64,000 bases of DNA from Rudanella sp031411995. GTDB lineage: Bacteria; Bacteroidota; Bacteroidia; Cytophagales; Spirosomataceae. Both the position numbers and the translations under genes were made by a program. Below the pieces are notes generated by a model. It saw nothing but the letters and a program-made list of their open reading frames with translations, was not told where the DNA came from and did no database searches. The stretch lies in assembly GCA_031411995.1 (NCBI GenBank), contig JANOCD010000058.1, forward strand, positions 54,493 to 118,492, read 5' to 3'. Shown here piece by piece: positions 40,279-48,798 of this stretch (positions are counted from its first letter, which is position 1; the number at the start of each line of letters is the position of its first letter).

Positions 40279-41226
40279 ATGAACCGAGTATCCTTGAAAA
40301 ACTGGTTTTTAATTGGCTGCCTTGTGGTGGTTGGTCTGGGTAGTTGCACGGCTCCCGGCGAAGCACTCACCGACCGTAAGAAGCGGGAGAACGATGCCGA
40401 AATCGCCCAATATATTGCCACTAACAACCTGACTGGCAAAGCCCAAACCACCGATAACGGTACATCGTATGTGATCACAACGAGCAACCCGACCGGACAA
40501 ACGGCAGCCACCGGCGACGAGATTCAATATCATTTTATTGCCCGCCGATTTGATGGTTTGATTGTGGATAGTACGGATATTGCCGCTAATGTGCCTGTTA
40601 TTCTTACTCGCGGTTATTTTCAGCCTGGCGATGTGACTACTGCCGGTTTATACGATGGTATTGTAAACTCTGGCCCAGTTAAAACAGGCCTGGAACGTGT
40701 TGGCCTTCGCAAAGGGGAAGCAGCTACACTCCTTGTACCCTCTTACCTGAACAGTGGGCGATCTGGTACGCTTTTGTTGCCCCAATATTCGCCTGTTCGG
40801 TATGATGTGACCATTGTCAACGTGCGGACCGAGGAGCAACAAATTCAGGATTATTTGAAAGCAGCTAAAATAACGCCCACATTTTCGGAAACGAATGGTC
40901 TGCGGGTGACCGTGACACAAGCAAGACCCGATTCGGTACAGATTACGACTGGGAAGACTGTTACTGCTACATACCGAGGTTATTTCACTAATGGTAAAGT
41001 CTTTGACTCTGGTTCTCAACCAATATCGGCACAAATTGGGGCAAATAGTGTGGTGCCTGGCTTCGATCAGGGCCTTGCTAAACTTAGACAGGGTGAAAAA
41101 GCTACGATTATCTTCCCGTCAGCCTTAGGATATGGTATAGCGGGTAGTCGGAATAATAACGGTGTCTATACCGTCCCGCCCTATTCACCCTTGATATTTG
41201 ATGTTACAATAACCAGCGTAAAGTGA
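40279..41226 (+). CDS. FKBP-type peptidyl-prolyl isomerase lipoprotein, second copy
   Basis: A 315-residue lipoprotein. The start at 40279 (MNRVSLKNWFLIGCLVVVGL) gives a signal peptide with lipobox LGSC. Two FKBP-like domains follow, the first degenerate (GDEIQYHFIARRFDGLIVDS) and the second closer to canonical (GKTVTATYRGYFTNGKVFDS, NSVVPGFDQGLAKLRQGEK, PSALGYGIAGS, PLIFDVTI). It shares the SGLTGK/NNLTGK-type inter-domain phrase (IADYIAKSGLTGK in the upstream gene, IAQYIATNNLTGK here), which supports duplication from that gene. A terminator follows directly. Confidence 0.88.
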   Translation: MNRVSLKNWFLIGCLVVVGLGSCTAPGEALTDRKKRENDAEIAQYIATNNLTGKAQTTDNGTSYVITTSNPTGQTAATGDEIQYHFIARRFDGLIVDSTDIAANVPVILTRGYFQPGDVTTAGLYDGIVNSGPVKTGLERVGLRKGEAATLLVPSYLNSGRSGTLLLPQYSPVRYDVTIVNVRTEEQQIQDYLKAAKITPTFSETNGLRVTVTQARPDSVQITTGKTVTATYRGYFTNGKVFDSGSQPISAQIGANSVVPGFDQGLAKLRQGEKATIIFPSALGYGIAGSRNNNGVYTVPPYSPLIFDVTITSVK

Positions 41227-41248
41227 GCTGTAAGAAAAAATACAGTTT

Positions 41249-41282
41249 AGCCGTTCGTCTTTCCGCCGAACGGCTTTTTTTT
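41249..41282 (+). terminator. terminator after the second FKBP gene
   Basis: AGCCGTTCG (41249-41257) and CGAACGGCT (41267-41275) form a perfect stem followed by a run of eight T. It ends six bases before the rdgB ATG, so rdgB must start from a promoter upstream of, or within, the hairpin, or depend on read-through. Confidence 0.92.
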
Positions 41283-41287
41283 GCAGG

Positions 41288-41860
41288 ATGAAACAGCTTT
41301 GCTTTGCCACAAACAACGCCCACAAGATTCAGGAAGTCACTTTCGCGCTGGGTGGTGCTCTCCAGATTTTGACTCTTGCCGAGATCGGCTGCACCGACGA
41401 ACTCCCCGAAACCACCGGCACTATCCCCGGCAACTCGCGCCAGAAAGCCCGCTACGTGACCGACCATTTCCAGATCGACTGTTTCGCTGATGATTCAGGT
41501 CTGGAGGTGGACGCGCTCAACGGCGAACCGGGTGTCGATACGGCCTACTATTCGGGGAGCCGTAACCACGCTAAGAACATGGCTTTTTTACTGGCTAAAC
41601 TCGACGGCATCACTGACCGACGAGCGCGGTTTCGTTCAGTAATCACGCTCATTCAAAACGAGACCGAACATCAGTTCGAAGGTGTGGTTGAAGGCCGGAT
41701 TGCTACTCAGATTCAGGGCGATGGCGGCTTCGGCTACGACCCCATTTTTATTCCCGAAGGCTACAACCAAACGTTTGGCGAACTGAGCATGGGAATCAAA
41801 AATGATATGAGCCACCGGGGGAAGGCCGTGCGGGCGTTGGTGGCGTTTTTGAAATCGTAA
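41288..41860 (+). CDS. rdgB: XTP/dITP diphosphatase (RdgB/HAM1)
   Basis: The 190-residue house-cleaning enzyme hydrolyses dITP, XTP and ITP to monophosphates. It has the Asn-containing N-terminus FATNNAHKIQEV, the metal site FADDSGLEVDALNGEPGV, the ARFRSV strand and the base-specificity loop GFGYDPIFIPEGYNQTFGE, then MSHRGKAVRAL. The length is normal. Its start follows a strong terminator by only six bases, which is unusual. A small perfect palindrome (41861-41880) starts right after its stop. Confidence 0.95.
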   Translation: MKQLCFATNNAHKIQEVTFALGGALQILTLAEIGCTDELPETTGTIPGNSRQKARYVTDHFQIDCFADDSGLEVDALNGEPGVDTAYYSGSRNHAKNMAFLLAKLDGITDRRARFRSVITLIQNETEHQFEGVVEGRIATQIQGDGGFGYDPIFIPEGYNQTFGELSMGIKNDMSHRGKAVRALVAFLKS

Positions 41861-41890
41861 AATCCCCTTCAGGGGATTTAAGGGCTATTA
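41861..41890. repeat. short palindrome with TTCAGGGGATTT core
   Basis: AAATCCCC-TTCA-GGGGATTT (41861-41880) is a perfect hairpin immediately after the rdgB stop. With the following AAGGGC it repeats the core of the palindrome at 33071-33088. Confidence 0.75.
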
Positions 41891-41896
41891 TAAAGC

Positions 41897-41936
41897 GAAA
41901 GTGCCCCAACATCATTACTGATGAGGGGCACTTTCT
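41897..41936. terminator. bidirectional terminator between rdgB and the PpiD-like gene
   Basis: GAAAGTGCCCC pairs with GGGGCACTTTC, with CATCA/TGATG continuing the stem inward. A/T tracts flank it, and the two flanking genes converge here. Confidence 0.88.
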
Positions 41937-41956
41937 TTCCTTGGTAGTGCGTACTG

Positions 41957-44059
41957 TTAAAAGAACTTCGCCCGACGGTCTTCTACCTTAGAAGCCTCTT
42001 TAATGGCCTCATTAATGTAGAAACTGGTGCGTGAAGCCGTGTTTTGCTGTAGTAAGTTCTTATACTGAGCATAGTCGGCTACGGTTCCTGCGGGAGTCAA
42101 TTTAGTGGTCTCCATAATGAGCACACCAGCCTCACCGGCAAAGGGTTTCGAGCGTTTGCCCGGCTTCAGGCCAAAAGCCGTGCCAAGGGCAGTTGGGTCA
42201 ACACCCGCGCTGCGGAGGAAACCCGTGGCTAAATTAATATCCGTTGCGGATTCTACCAACGCACCGGCACCGTATTTCTGAGCAATAGCTTCCAGCGAAC
42301 CACTGGCACTGCCCAGTTTGGCAATGATCTGCTCCGCTTTCAGGTCGTTGCGAACTTTGGCGGTCAGTTCCTGCTTATAATCTTCAGCTTTGACGTTGTC
42401 TTTCTCAGTTTTGCCCGTCAGCACGGCCACCACATATTGGTCGCCTACTTCAAACGGCTCCGACACATCACCCACGTCCTGCTTGTCGTCGAATGCCCAA
42501 CGTACCAATTGGCGGGCTTCGGTCAGGGCGTTAATATTGTTGGCTCCTTCGGGAACACGCTCCGCCGTAGCTATTACGAGCGATTTATCTTCCTTGATTT
42601 TAGCCTCGAACTCAGCCTTTGTTTTGATTTCCGATGCAAACTGATCGGCTTTGCGGAGTGCTTCGTCGCGTGTTACCTGGCTAGGGGCAATGGCCTTTCC
42701 AATACCGGCAATGCGGTACAACAGGTTCGTTTTTGGCTCGGTGATTTTAATGATGTGGTAACCGAAATCGGTTTTAACCACGCGGGGAATCAAGCCCTGC
42801 CCGTTGAAATCGAAAATTGCTTTTTCAAATGGCTTCACCATCTGACCGTTGTTCTTGAAATAGCCCAGGTCTCCACCAACCTGCTTGGAACCATCGTCGC
42901 TAAATTGCTGGGCCAAAGCACCAAAATCGGCACCGCCCTGAATTTGCTTTAGGATATCGTTGGCTTTTTGCTCAGCCTGCAACGAGTCGGCACCGGTCCG
43001 AATCAGAATGTGGCTTGCCCGAACCGTAAAGCTGGTGTCGCGCTTTGTGCCACCGTACTTATAAATGAAATAGGTATTGCCTTCGCGGAAGGGGCCATAG
43101 ATGCCACCCGGCGAGAATGTGCTAACCGACTGTTGCAATTGCTCCGGCATTTCGCCGATGGTCATGTACAGGGGAACCCGAACGTCGCTGTTGATTTGGG
43201 CAAACGATGAGTCGCTTTGAGCGGCACCGAGGCCACGAGCCAATGTTTTGATCTCAGCATACAAAGAAGCACTGTCTTCTTTCGACGGAGCCACCGAGAA
43301 CGTCACATACTGTAAGGAACGAGTGTCGGCACCGGGGTATTCGTCTTTGTGTTTGCTCAGGTAGTCGCTCAGTTGCGAGTCGGACACCTTCACGGTTGTG
43401 TCGTTGATGGCGTAGTAAGGTACGAACAGGAATTTCACGTCGGCCTTGCTGCTTTGTGCCTGGTATTCTTTCTGCGCTTCGGCCGTGGTAGCGAATACCG
43501 AAACACGGAGCATGTTTTCGTATTTCTCACGCATCCGATCCTGGCTCAGGTTCTTCTCGAAATTAGCCCAAGCTGCCTGCTGTTGGGGAGGCAGGTTGCG
43601 CAGTCCTTTCAGATAATTGATAATCTGGTTCTTATCGAAAACGCCCGTTTGGGGGTTCGTGAACGCCTGCCGAACCTGTGGGCTGATGTTGCTACCCTGC
43701 ACCATATCCACCAATTCTTCGGGAGATACTTTCAGGCCGAGTTTCTCGAATTGTTCCTGATAAGCAATGTCGAACAGGAACTGATTCCAGGCTTGTTCCC
43801 GAATCTGCGACATATCTTCTTCGCCGGGAGCGCGGCCTGCCTGTTGTTCAAACTGAGCACGGAGTTCGTCAACTTTTAAATTGAAATCCTGATACTCAAT
43901 ATCTTGGCCGGCAATTTCACCGACTTTCTGATTATTTCCGCCGAAAAGCGTACTCTGTCCGCCCAGCAAATCCCCTCCTACAATGAACAGAATTAAGCTT
44001 ACGGCGATAATGCCTACTGCCAATCCAGACCGTTCTCTAATCTTAGTAATTAATGCCAT
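41957..44059 (-). CDS. PpiD/SurA-type periplasmic peptidyl-prolyl isomerase
   Basis: A 700-residue inner-membrane-anchored foldase. The start at 44059 (MALITKIRERSGLAVGIIAV) gives one N-terminal helix (residues 12-30). A SurA-like N-terminal chaperone region follows (VDELRAQFEQQAGRAP, EQFEKLGLKVSPEELVDM), then a parvulin domain near 350-440 (VRASHILIRTG, GGADFGALAQQFSDDGS, GGDLGYFKNNGQM, VKTDFGYHIIKI). The C-terminal part of about 250 residues is helical with a second degenerate parvulin-like segment. It should help outer-membrane protein biogenesis. The length fits PpiD of Bacteroidota. Confidence 0.9.
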   Translation of the reverse strand: MALITKIRERSGLAVGIIAVSLILFIVGGDLLGGQSTLFGGNNQKVGEIAGQDIEYQDFNLKVDELRAQFEQQAGRAPGEEDMSQIREQAWNQFLFDIAYQEQFEKLGLKVSPEELVDMVQGSNISPQVRQAFTNPQTGVFDKNQIINYLKGLRNLPPQQQAAWANFEKNLSQDRMREKYENMLRVSVFATTAEAQKEYQAQSSKADVKFLFVPYYAINDTTVKVSDSQLSDYLSKHKDEYPGADTRSLQYVTFSVAPSKEDSASLYAEIKTLARGLGAAQSDSSFAQINSDVRVPLYMTIGEMPEQLQQSVSTFSPGGIYGPFREGNTYFIYKYGGTKRDTSFTVRASHILIRTGADSLQAEQKANDILKQIQGGADFGALAQQFSDDGSKQVGGDLGYFKNNGQMVKPFEKAIFDFNGQGLIPRVVKTDFGYHIIKITEPKTNLLYRIAGIGKAIAPSQVTRDEALRKADQFASEIKTKAEFEAKIKEDKSLVIATAERVPEGANNINALTEARQLVRWAFDDKQDVGDVSEPFEVGDQYVVAVLTGKTEKDNVKAEDYKQELTAKVRNDLKAEQIIAKLGSASGSLEAIAQKYGAGALVESATDINLATGFLRSAGVDPTALGTAFGLKPGKRSKPFAGEAGVLIMETTKLTPAGTVADYAQYKNLLQQNTASRTSFYINEAIKEASKVEDRRAKFF

Positions 44060-44152
44060 GTCCTGTATGCACGAAATTTTTGACCCGCAAAATAACAATT
44101 TTTCCTGTTGGATTACAAGGAAAATGTCGTTTCACGTGTCAATTTCGATGGT

Positions 44153-44866
44153 TCAGGTTTCATGCTTTGCCGTTTCCAGACTCAGACCGTTCAGATAGAG
44201 ACCCATAGAACCAGAAACTTTCCTGAGCGTGAACCGGGCAAACAGGTCTTCGTTGAACCAATGCCGGGTGCGGGACTCCCGGACCACTTCTTTATGACCG
44301 CTCTGCCGATAAGCAAACTGATTGATGGCTTCAGAACTACGCCAAACACTGATGGTACATTGCTGCACCACCGGTTTTTCGCCTACACCAATGGCGAACA
44401 GCAGGTTATCCTTGTGATCAGCCATTTTTTGGCGAACCGCCGGTACATTCCGCCAGAATTCAAACAACGCACCGGGCCGGATGGTGGCGCGAGTGAGAAC
44501 AGCGATGGGGGCTTGGGGGGAGGGGCTTGGGGCAGAGGGGGAAAACGGGTTCACACCGTCCCAGGAACCATGTGCCTGATAGGGCTCAAGGTATAGGGTG
44601 CTGACATCGGTGGTGCCTTGTGTGAGGATTTCAAGTTGGGTAGAAGACAGAAATTGCTCGGCCTGCATTTCGGTGTCCCAGACACCCATAAAAATATAGG
44701 TGGAGAAGTTAGGCATTAACCCAAAGTTGTGACCGCTGCCGAGGAGTTTCTGAAACGTTAATCCCTCTGCCACAAACGGCTTCATCATGACCCGGCCCAT
44801 GTTGGCAAATGCCCGAAACCGAGCTGCGGGGCGGTAGTGCAAAACCGTGACTGTTACAATGGGCAT
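44153..44866 (-). CDS. spheroidene monooxygenase (CrtA)-like protein
   Basis: A 237-residue protein resembling CrtA-type carotenoid monooxygenases: VTVTVLHYRPAARFRAFANM, SGHNFGLMPNFSTYIFMGVW, then RATIRPGALFEFWRNVPAV, TISVWRSSEAINQFAYR and RHWFNEDLFARFTL. CrtA adds a keto group to carotenoids in purple bacteria; in Bacteroidota such homologues could modify carotenoids, or be heme-binding mono-oxygenases of other use. A Ser/Pro-rich segment (SPSAPSPSPQAP) interrupts the middle and corresponds to a G-rich plus strand (44507-44541). The last codons (LETAKHET) look like a GTTTC repeat unit. No other carotenoid gene is in the window. Confidence 0.72.
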   Translation of the reverse strand: MPIVTVTVLHYRPAARFRAFANMGRVMMKPFVAEGLTFQKLLGSGHNFGLMPNFSTYIFMGVWDTEMQAEQFLSSTQLEILTQGTTDVSTLYLEPYQAHGSWDGVNPFSPSAPSPSPQAPIAVLTRATIRPGALFEFWRNVPAVRQKMADHKDNLLFAIGVGEKPVVQQCTISVWRSSEAINQFAYRQSGHKEVVRESRTRHWFNEDLFARFTLRKVSGSMGLYLNGLSLETAKHET

Positions 44867-44880
44867 GGAAGGATAACTCC

Positions 44881-46620
44881 TTATTGTACCCAGCGGTTTA
44901 GCAACACGCCCAGATAATCGTCCGTATTATCAACCGACACGGCAACTTGCCCAATCTGAATCATGGCCGGTTGGTCGCCAAACCAGTCGAAGCGGGGGAA
45001 TTGCAGGAACCAGAACCCTTCACGATCAACCGAAAAATTGGGCGGCACGGCGGGATGTAATAACAGCAACCCCCGGCTCAGAGGAGCAGATCGGTGGTTA
45101 CGGTCGGGGCTGATACCGTTCACATATTTCATCACCAGCGTGGGCAGCTCGTGTTCGCGCATCGGGAAGGCCGGGCGAAATTTGGCATCGGCAATCAGAT
45201 AGTGTGCCTGCCCCTCGGCAGGTGTCCACTCAATCAGGAAATCCGGTCGCAACGGCATCGACTTCTTGTAAGGCACCGTAATCTGGTAGTGCGGAGGTAG
45301 ACAGTCGTAGGCCACCATCGCCCGATGTCCGTCGGGGTGGTGCAGGTGATAAAAGCCGGGGTCGGCATTGCGACGGTCGGCTTGGCCACTCCCCCCGGAT
45401 ACCGGCACAAACGATGTCCAGACATAACCCATTGCCTGCCAGGCATCGAGCCATCGGTGCAAACAAAACAGTTCGTATAGTTTATCGACCGACCGAATAC
45501 CTGTCAGCGCGGTTTCGGCACCCAACCCCACGGCCCGCCCCGAACTGAACCACGTTCTGATCAGTCGCCCGGTATGCCGGTAATGATCGCTGTGTTCAAA
45601 GCCCGTTAGCGAATCGGGCAAAATAAACTCCGGGCGACTCACCGGCAGGTATTCATCAGCGAAATACTGCCAATCGTTTATTAGCCGCAGTAGCCGGGTG
45701 GCTTCCGTACCAATTCGCCGGGCCATCACGTTTTGTTGCCAACCGGTTTCGCCGGGTAGTGGTACGTTCCGAATTGTGTCGGGTAAGGAGGATAGATACT
45801 GCCCTACGTCGATCAGATACCCGTGCAACAGTCGATTTTCGGGCGTATCGGTGTTTTCCTGAAGCAAATCGGTTTCGGTTTCGCGTAGCCGATAGACCCT
45901 CCCCTGCCACGTGAGCGTGTCAGCCCCAGCCGATTCCACGGGTTCGAGACAATACGGATTATCCAGCACATAGGTCAGAGCCGACTCGGTGAGTTGGTCG
46001 GGGCGGGGCGCGCTCAGGCGTTGACGAGTGGGTAGCAACCGGGTTTGGGGCATCAGCCGGAACAGCGGTTGTTGCCGATGCAAAAACAGCAGATCGGCTC
46101 GGAGCCGGGCCAGCGTACCCAGCATCGAATCGGGTGGTAACAGATAATCAATGCCCACTCGCGATTGGCCGTCGAACCAGTTCGATTGCCGTTCCCAGAG
46201 GTATGTGAGCATCCGGCTGAGTTGTTCTTCGCTGGCTTTGGAAGTCGAAATCTGGAGCGTTCCAAGCAAAATCGGCGGACCATCCTCAGTTGGGAAACTC
46301 AGGCGACATTGCCCAAACCGGTTCCGAAACGAAGGTCGCAGGCTCAGTAGCAGTCCATCGTTAGCCACATCATCGAACCGGACCCGCACACTTTCGTCAG
46401 TCAGTTGGTCGCGGGCTACCCACCAGCCCGGTGCCAGCGGTTCGAGTGGCCACCATTCTTCGCCCACCAAAATTCCATCGGTGGATTTTCCATTGGGATA
46501 ATGCAGCAACAGACTTAGATACGCCGTTTCGGGTAGGCGAAGCGGGGGCGCGCCGGGTTCCAGTGCGGTAGCACTCAGTGGCTCCTCAGCAGACGGTTGG
46601 GTAACGACGATCAGACGCAT
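44881..46620 (-). CDS. McrC-like DUF2357 protein with PD-(D/E)XK nuclease
   Basis: A 579-residue protein, probably the nuclease subunit of a McrBC-like defence module. The N-terminal half shows a DUF2357-like beta-rich domain (LRADLLFLHRQQPLFRLMP, DTPENRLLHGYLI). The C-terminal part begins with SVDKLYELFCLHRWLD and contains the nuclease core D460 (LRPDFLIEW) and D478-A-K480 (YLIADAKFR). ELPTLVMKYVNGI follows, where other McrC-like nucleases carry a helix facing the site. The start at 46620 lies 8 bases after the stop of the AAA+ gene, implying one transcript and a shared complex. DNA cleavage and target (modified DNA or otherwise) are inferred from family. Confidence 0.82.
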   Translation of the reverse strand: MRLIVVTQPSAEEPLSATALEPGAPPLRLPETAYLSLLLHYPNGKSTDGILVGEEWWPLEPLAPGWWVARDQLTDESVRVRFDDVANDGLLLSLRPSFRNRFGQCRLSFPTEDGPPILLGTLQISTSKASEEQLSRMLTYLWERQSNWFDGQSRVGIDYLLPPDSMLGTLARLRADLLFLHRQQPLFRLMPQTRLLPTRQRLSAPRPDQLTESALTYVLDNPYCLEPVESAGADTLTWQGRVYRLRETETDLLQENTDTPENRLLHGYLIDVGQYLSSLPDTIRNVPLPGETGWQQNVMARRIGTEATRLLRLINDWQYFADEYLPVSRPEFILPDSLTGFEHSDHYRHTGRLIRTWFSSGRAVGLGAETALTGIRSVDKLYELFCLHRWLDAWQAMGYVWTSFVPVSGGSGQADRRNADPGFYHLHHPDGHRAMVAYDCLPPHYQITVPYKKSMPLRPDFLIEWTPAEGQAHYLIADAKFRPAFPMREHELPTLVMKYVNGISPDRNHRSAPLSRGLLLLHPAVPPNFSVDREGFWFLQFPRFDWFGDQPAMIQIGQVAVSVDNTDDYLGVLLNRWVQ

Positions 46621-46628
46621 AGGCCCGC

Positions 46629-48677
46629 TCAGACAAAGAAGTTGTACTGATGATACTGTTGCTGACCGAGCCGGATGAGCCGTTGGAGCGTCTGCGCCGA
46701 CATGGGCAAGGTGCGCACCATGCGGTCGTGAACCTCGTTCAATCGCTTGCCAAATCCTTCGCCCCGCCCCGATAACAGCGGCAACAAATGCAGTCCCACC
46801 GCATAGTCGAGAGCCAGCAGCGGGTAGGCCACTTCGTCGCCCAGCAACCGCCGTAGGGTGGCCGTATGCTCTACAATGGCCTTTTGCTTGCGCGGACTCA
46901 ACAACAGCGGCATTCCCCAATCGGCCCGTTCATCGTCTAAAACCTGTCGCAATTGACTGAGCATGTTCTCTTCGTCGGAAAGCAAATGGCGGGTGTCGTT
47001 GGTATTACCAAACCAGCGGTCGCGCCGGGCAACGGTCAGGTAGGGAGCGTCGGGCGGGGTGGGTGGCAGGGGTGGCAGGCTGTCTTTCCCGATGGCCAGA
47101 TCCGTACCCGACAGCGGTCGCAACCGGATAATGGCGGCCCGGTCAATAAGCCGGGGCGACAGTGGTTCGGTGGTATGGTCGTAGTTGATGGTAGCCATAA
47201 ACCGGAGTCCCTGCCCAATGGTCAGCGCGTCGGTTTGTTCGCTCAAGCGGAGAACGCGGGCCGTTTCTGGATCGCTAAGGCGCACAAAATCAGACCAGTA
47301 GTGTTCCATCGGGCTTAGGTTGGCTTCGTCTAACAACACCCAGTAGGCTCGGTCGGCCTGGTTTTTATATTCGTCGCTGCATTGCCGCAATGCCCCATAC
47401 AAACCCGTTCGGGCGGGCTGAAACTGCCCCGACAGCGGGTTATGATACCCCACCAAATCGCGGGAAGATACCCAACCCCGCGCCACCGACACGGCCAGAA
47501 ACCGGTCGTGCAGGCCCGATGCGCGGGCCAACAAAGTGATCAGGGATGTTTTGCCCACACCGGGCAAGCCAGCCACCACCGTCAGAAAGTTCTGGTGCAG
47601 CGTCACGATGTAATGAATCAAATCGGCCCGGTCGAGGGGGCGGCCATACTCGGCCATGTAGTCGCCGACAAAAGTCAGGTAGGTTTCGACGGTATCGGCG
47701 GTAACTGCGCCGTTGACTTTATGCTTACCAATAACGGCCCCGCTTTTTTCGGGAAGCCGGAACAGCCGCCCTTCGTTGGTTTTAAGGTACTGATCAAGTG
47801 CCTGTTGGCCCAGCGGGTGTTCCGACAAAAAGGTGCCGATAAATTCCGGCAGCCGTTCGTTGAACCAGCCGCGACCCTGGGTCAGCAGTTCGCGCAGGCG
47901 GGTCAGTTTCTGTTGTTCAAGAATATCGGAGGTGGCAGGAACCGACCCGAACAGTTGCTCGGCCCGCTCCCAGAATTCCCGGCGTTCGGTGGGGCGCACC
48001 ACGCGCTTGGCCCAACGGAGAATATCGTCGGTTTCGCCAAAATAAATGGGTTCGCGGGGGGCGTTGCTTTCCAGCAAATCGCGCACATCCCGAATGTATT
48101 CCATGTTATCGACCGAAAGCAGCAACGAGACGTAGTCGGCCCGCCGAAACCGGTAGACACAACCGTCGTAACCTGTTGGCTGGTCGAGTTCGGCAGCGGG
48201 CACAGCAGACAGCCGAAACTCTTTGCGGTCGTCGGGCAGGTCGCGCTCAAAAATGGCCTGAAACGGACCAATCGCATCGGTGCCTGCTTTCAAAAAAACG
48301 TAGGTCAGGGGTGTTTCGTAAGCCGTGTGCAGAATGGGTTGCCCGGCCGGATCGAAAGCGCGCGGCATGATGGGGCAAAGCTCATGGGGTTCGGGCTGAC
48401 GAGTCTGCTGAAACGTAGTAACATACTGACAGCTAAAGGGATTAATGGTGGTATAGTTCTGCGTATTGACCGAGAAATCAGCAAAAAACAGTTCGTCAGG
48501 CTGATAAATGGCATGAATTTCGTTGTACTCAGCCGTTACGAAAATCTTGCCGGGGTTCGGAAATTGTGCAGGGAGCACGCTTTGCCAACGCCCTTCATTC
48601 AGTCGGTAGAGAGGTCTGATAAAACCCAGATTCGGGTGCGTAGGGTTGGCGGTATCTTTCTTGGCAATAAGTCTCAT
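46629..48677 (-). CDS. McrB-like AAA+ ATPase of the same module
   Basis: A 682-residue protein. The first 350 residues match no domain I know and may recognise the target; they include VTAEYNEIHAIYQPDELFF and GYDGCVYRFRRADYVSLLLS. An AAA+ domain follows with Walker A GLPGVGKTS (residues 370-378), Walker B YWVLLDEAN (Asp450-Glu451), and FMATINYDHTTEPLSPRLID in the place of the McrB sensor motif MNTADRS. The substitution suggests ATP or relaxed use rather than strict GTP. The MoxR/dynein-like arrangement WVSSRDLVGYHNPLSGQFQP is shared with AAA_5 proteins. The start at 48677 is MRLIAKKD; an ATG 27 bases upstream is possible. It is coupled to the DUF2357 nuclease downstream. Confidence 0.82.
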   Translation of the reverse strand: MRLIAKKDTANPTHPNLGFIRPLYRLNEGRWQSVLPAQFPNPGKIFVTAEYNEIHAIYQPDELFFADFSVNTQNYTTINPFSCQYVTTFQQTRQPEPHELCPIMPRAFDPAGQPILHTAYETPLTYVFLKAGTDAIGPFQAIFERDLPDDRKEFRLSAVPAAELDQPTGYDGCVYRFRRADYVSLLLSVDNMEYIRDVRDLLESNAPREPIYFGETDDILRWAKRVVRPTERREFWERAEQLFGSVPATSDILEQQKLTRLRELLTQGRGWFNERLPEFIGTFLSEHPLGQQALDQYLKTNEGRLFRLPEKSGAVIGKHKVNGAVTADTVETYLTFVGDYMAEYGRPLDRADLIHYIVTLHQNFLTVVAGLPGVGKTSLITLLARASGLHDRFLAVSVARGWVSSRDLVGYHNPLSGQFQPARTGLYGALRQCSDEYKNQADRAYWVLLDEANLSPMEHYWSDFVRLSDPETARVLRLSEQTDALTIGQGLRFMATINYDHTTEPLSPRLIDRAAIIRLRPLSGTDLAIGKDSLPPLPPTPPDAPYLTVARRDRWFGNTNDTRHLLSDEENMLSQLRQVLDDERADWGMPLLLSPRKQKAIVEHTATLRRLLGDEVAYPLLALDYAVGLHLLPLLSGRGEGFGKRLNEVHDRMVRTLPMSAQTLQRLIRLGQQQYHQYNFFV

Positions 48678-48711
48678 CGGGCGGCAATAACGGAAAGTAT
48701 CCACAGGTTGT

Positions 48712-48750
48712 CAGGGGCAATATACGGCTTTTTACAGCCATATTCCCTGC
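48712..48750. repeat. hairpin upstream of the McrB-like gene
   Basis: CAGGGGCAATATACGGCT and AGCCATATTCCCTG pair in three blocks (CAGGG, AATAT, GGCT) with small bulges. It lies in the 121 bases between the ComM-type gene and the McrB-like start, and lacks a T-tract. It could form in the leader of the defence operon. Confidence 0.4.
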
Positions 48751-48798
48751 AAGCTGATGATGTTCCCTCATTCAGGTCCAGCTTCTATTGCTTCTCCC

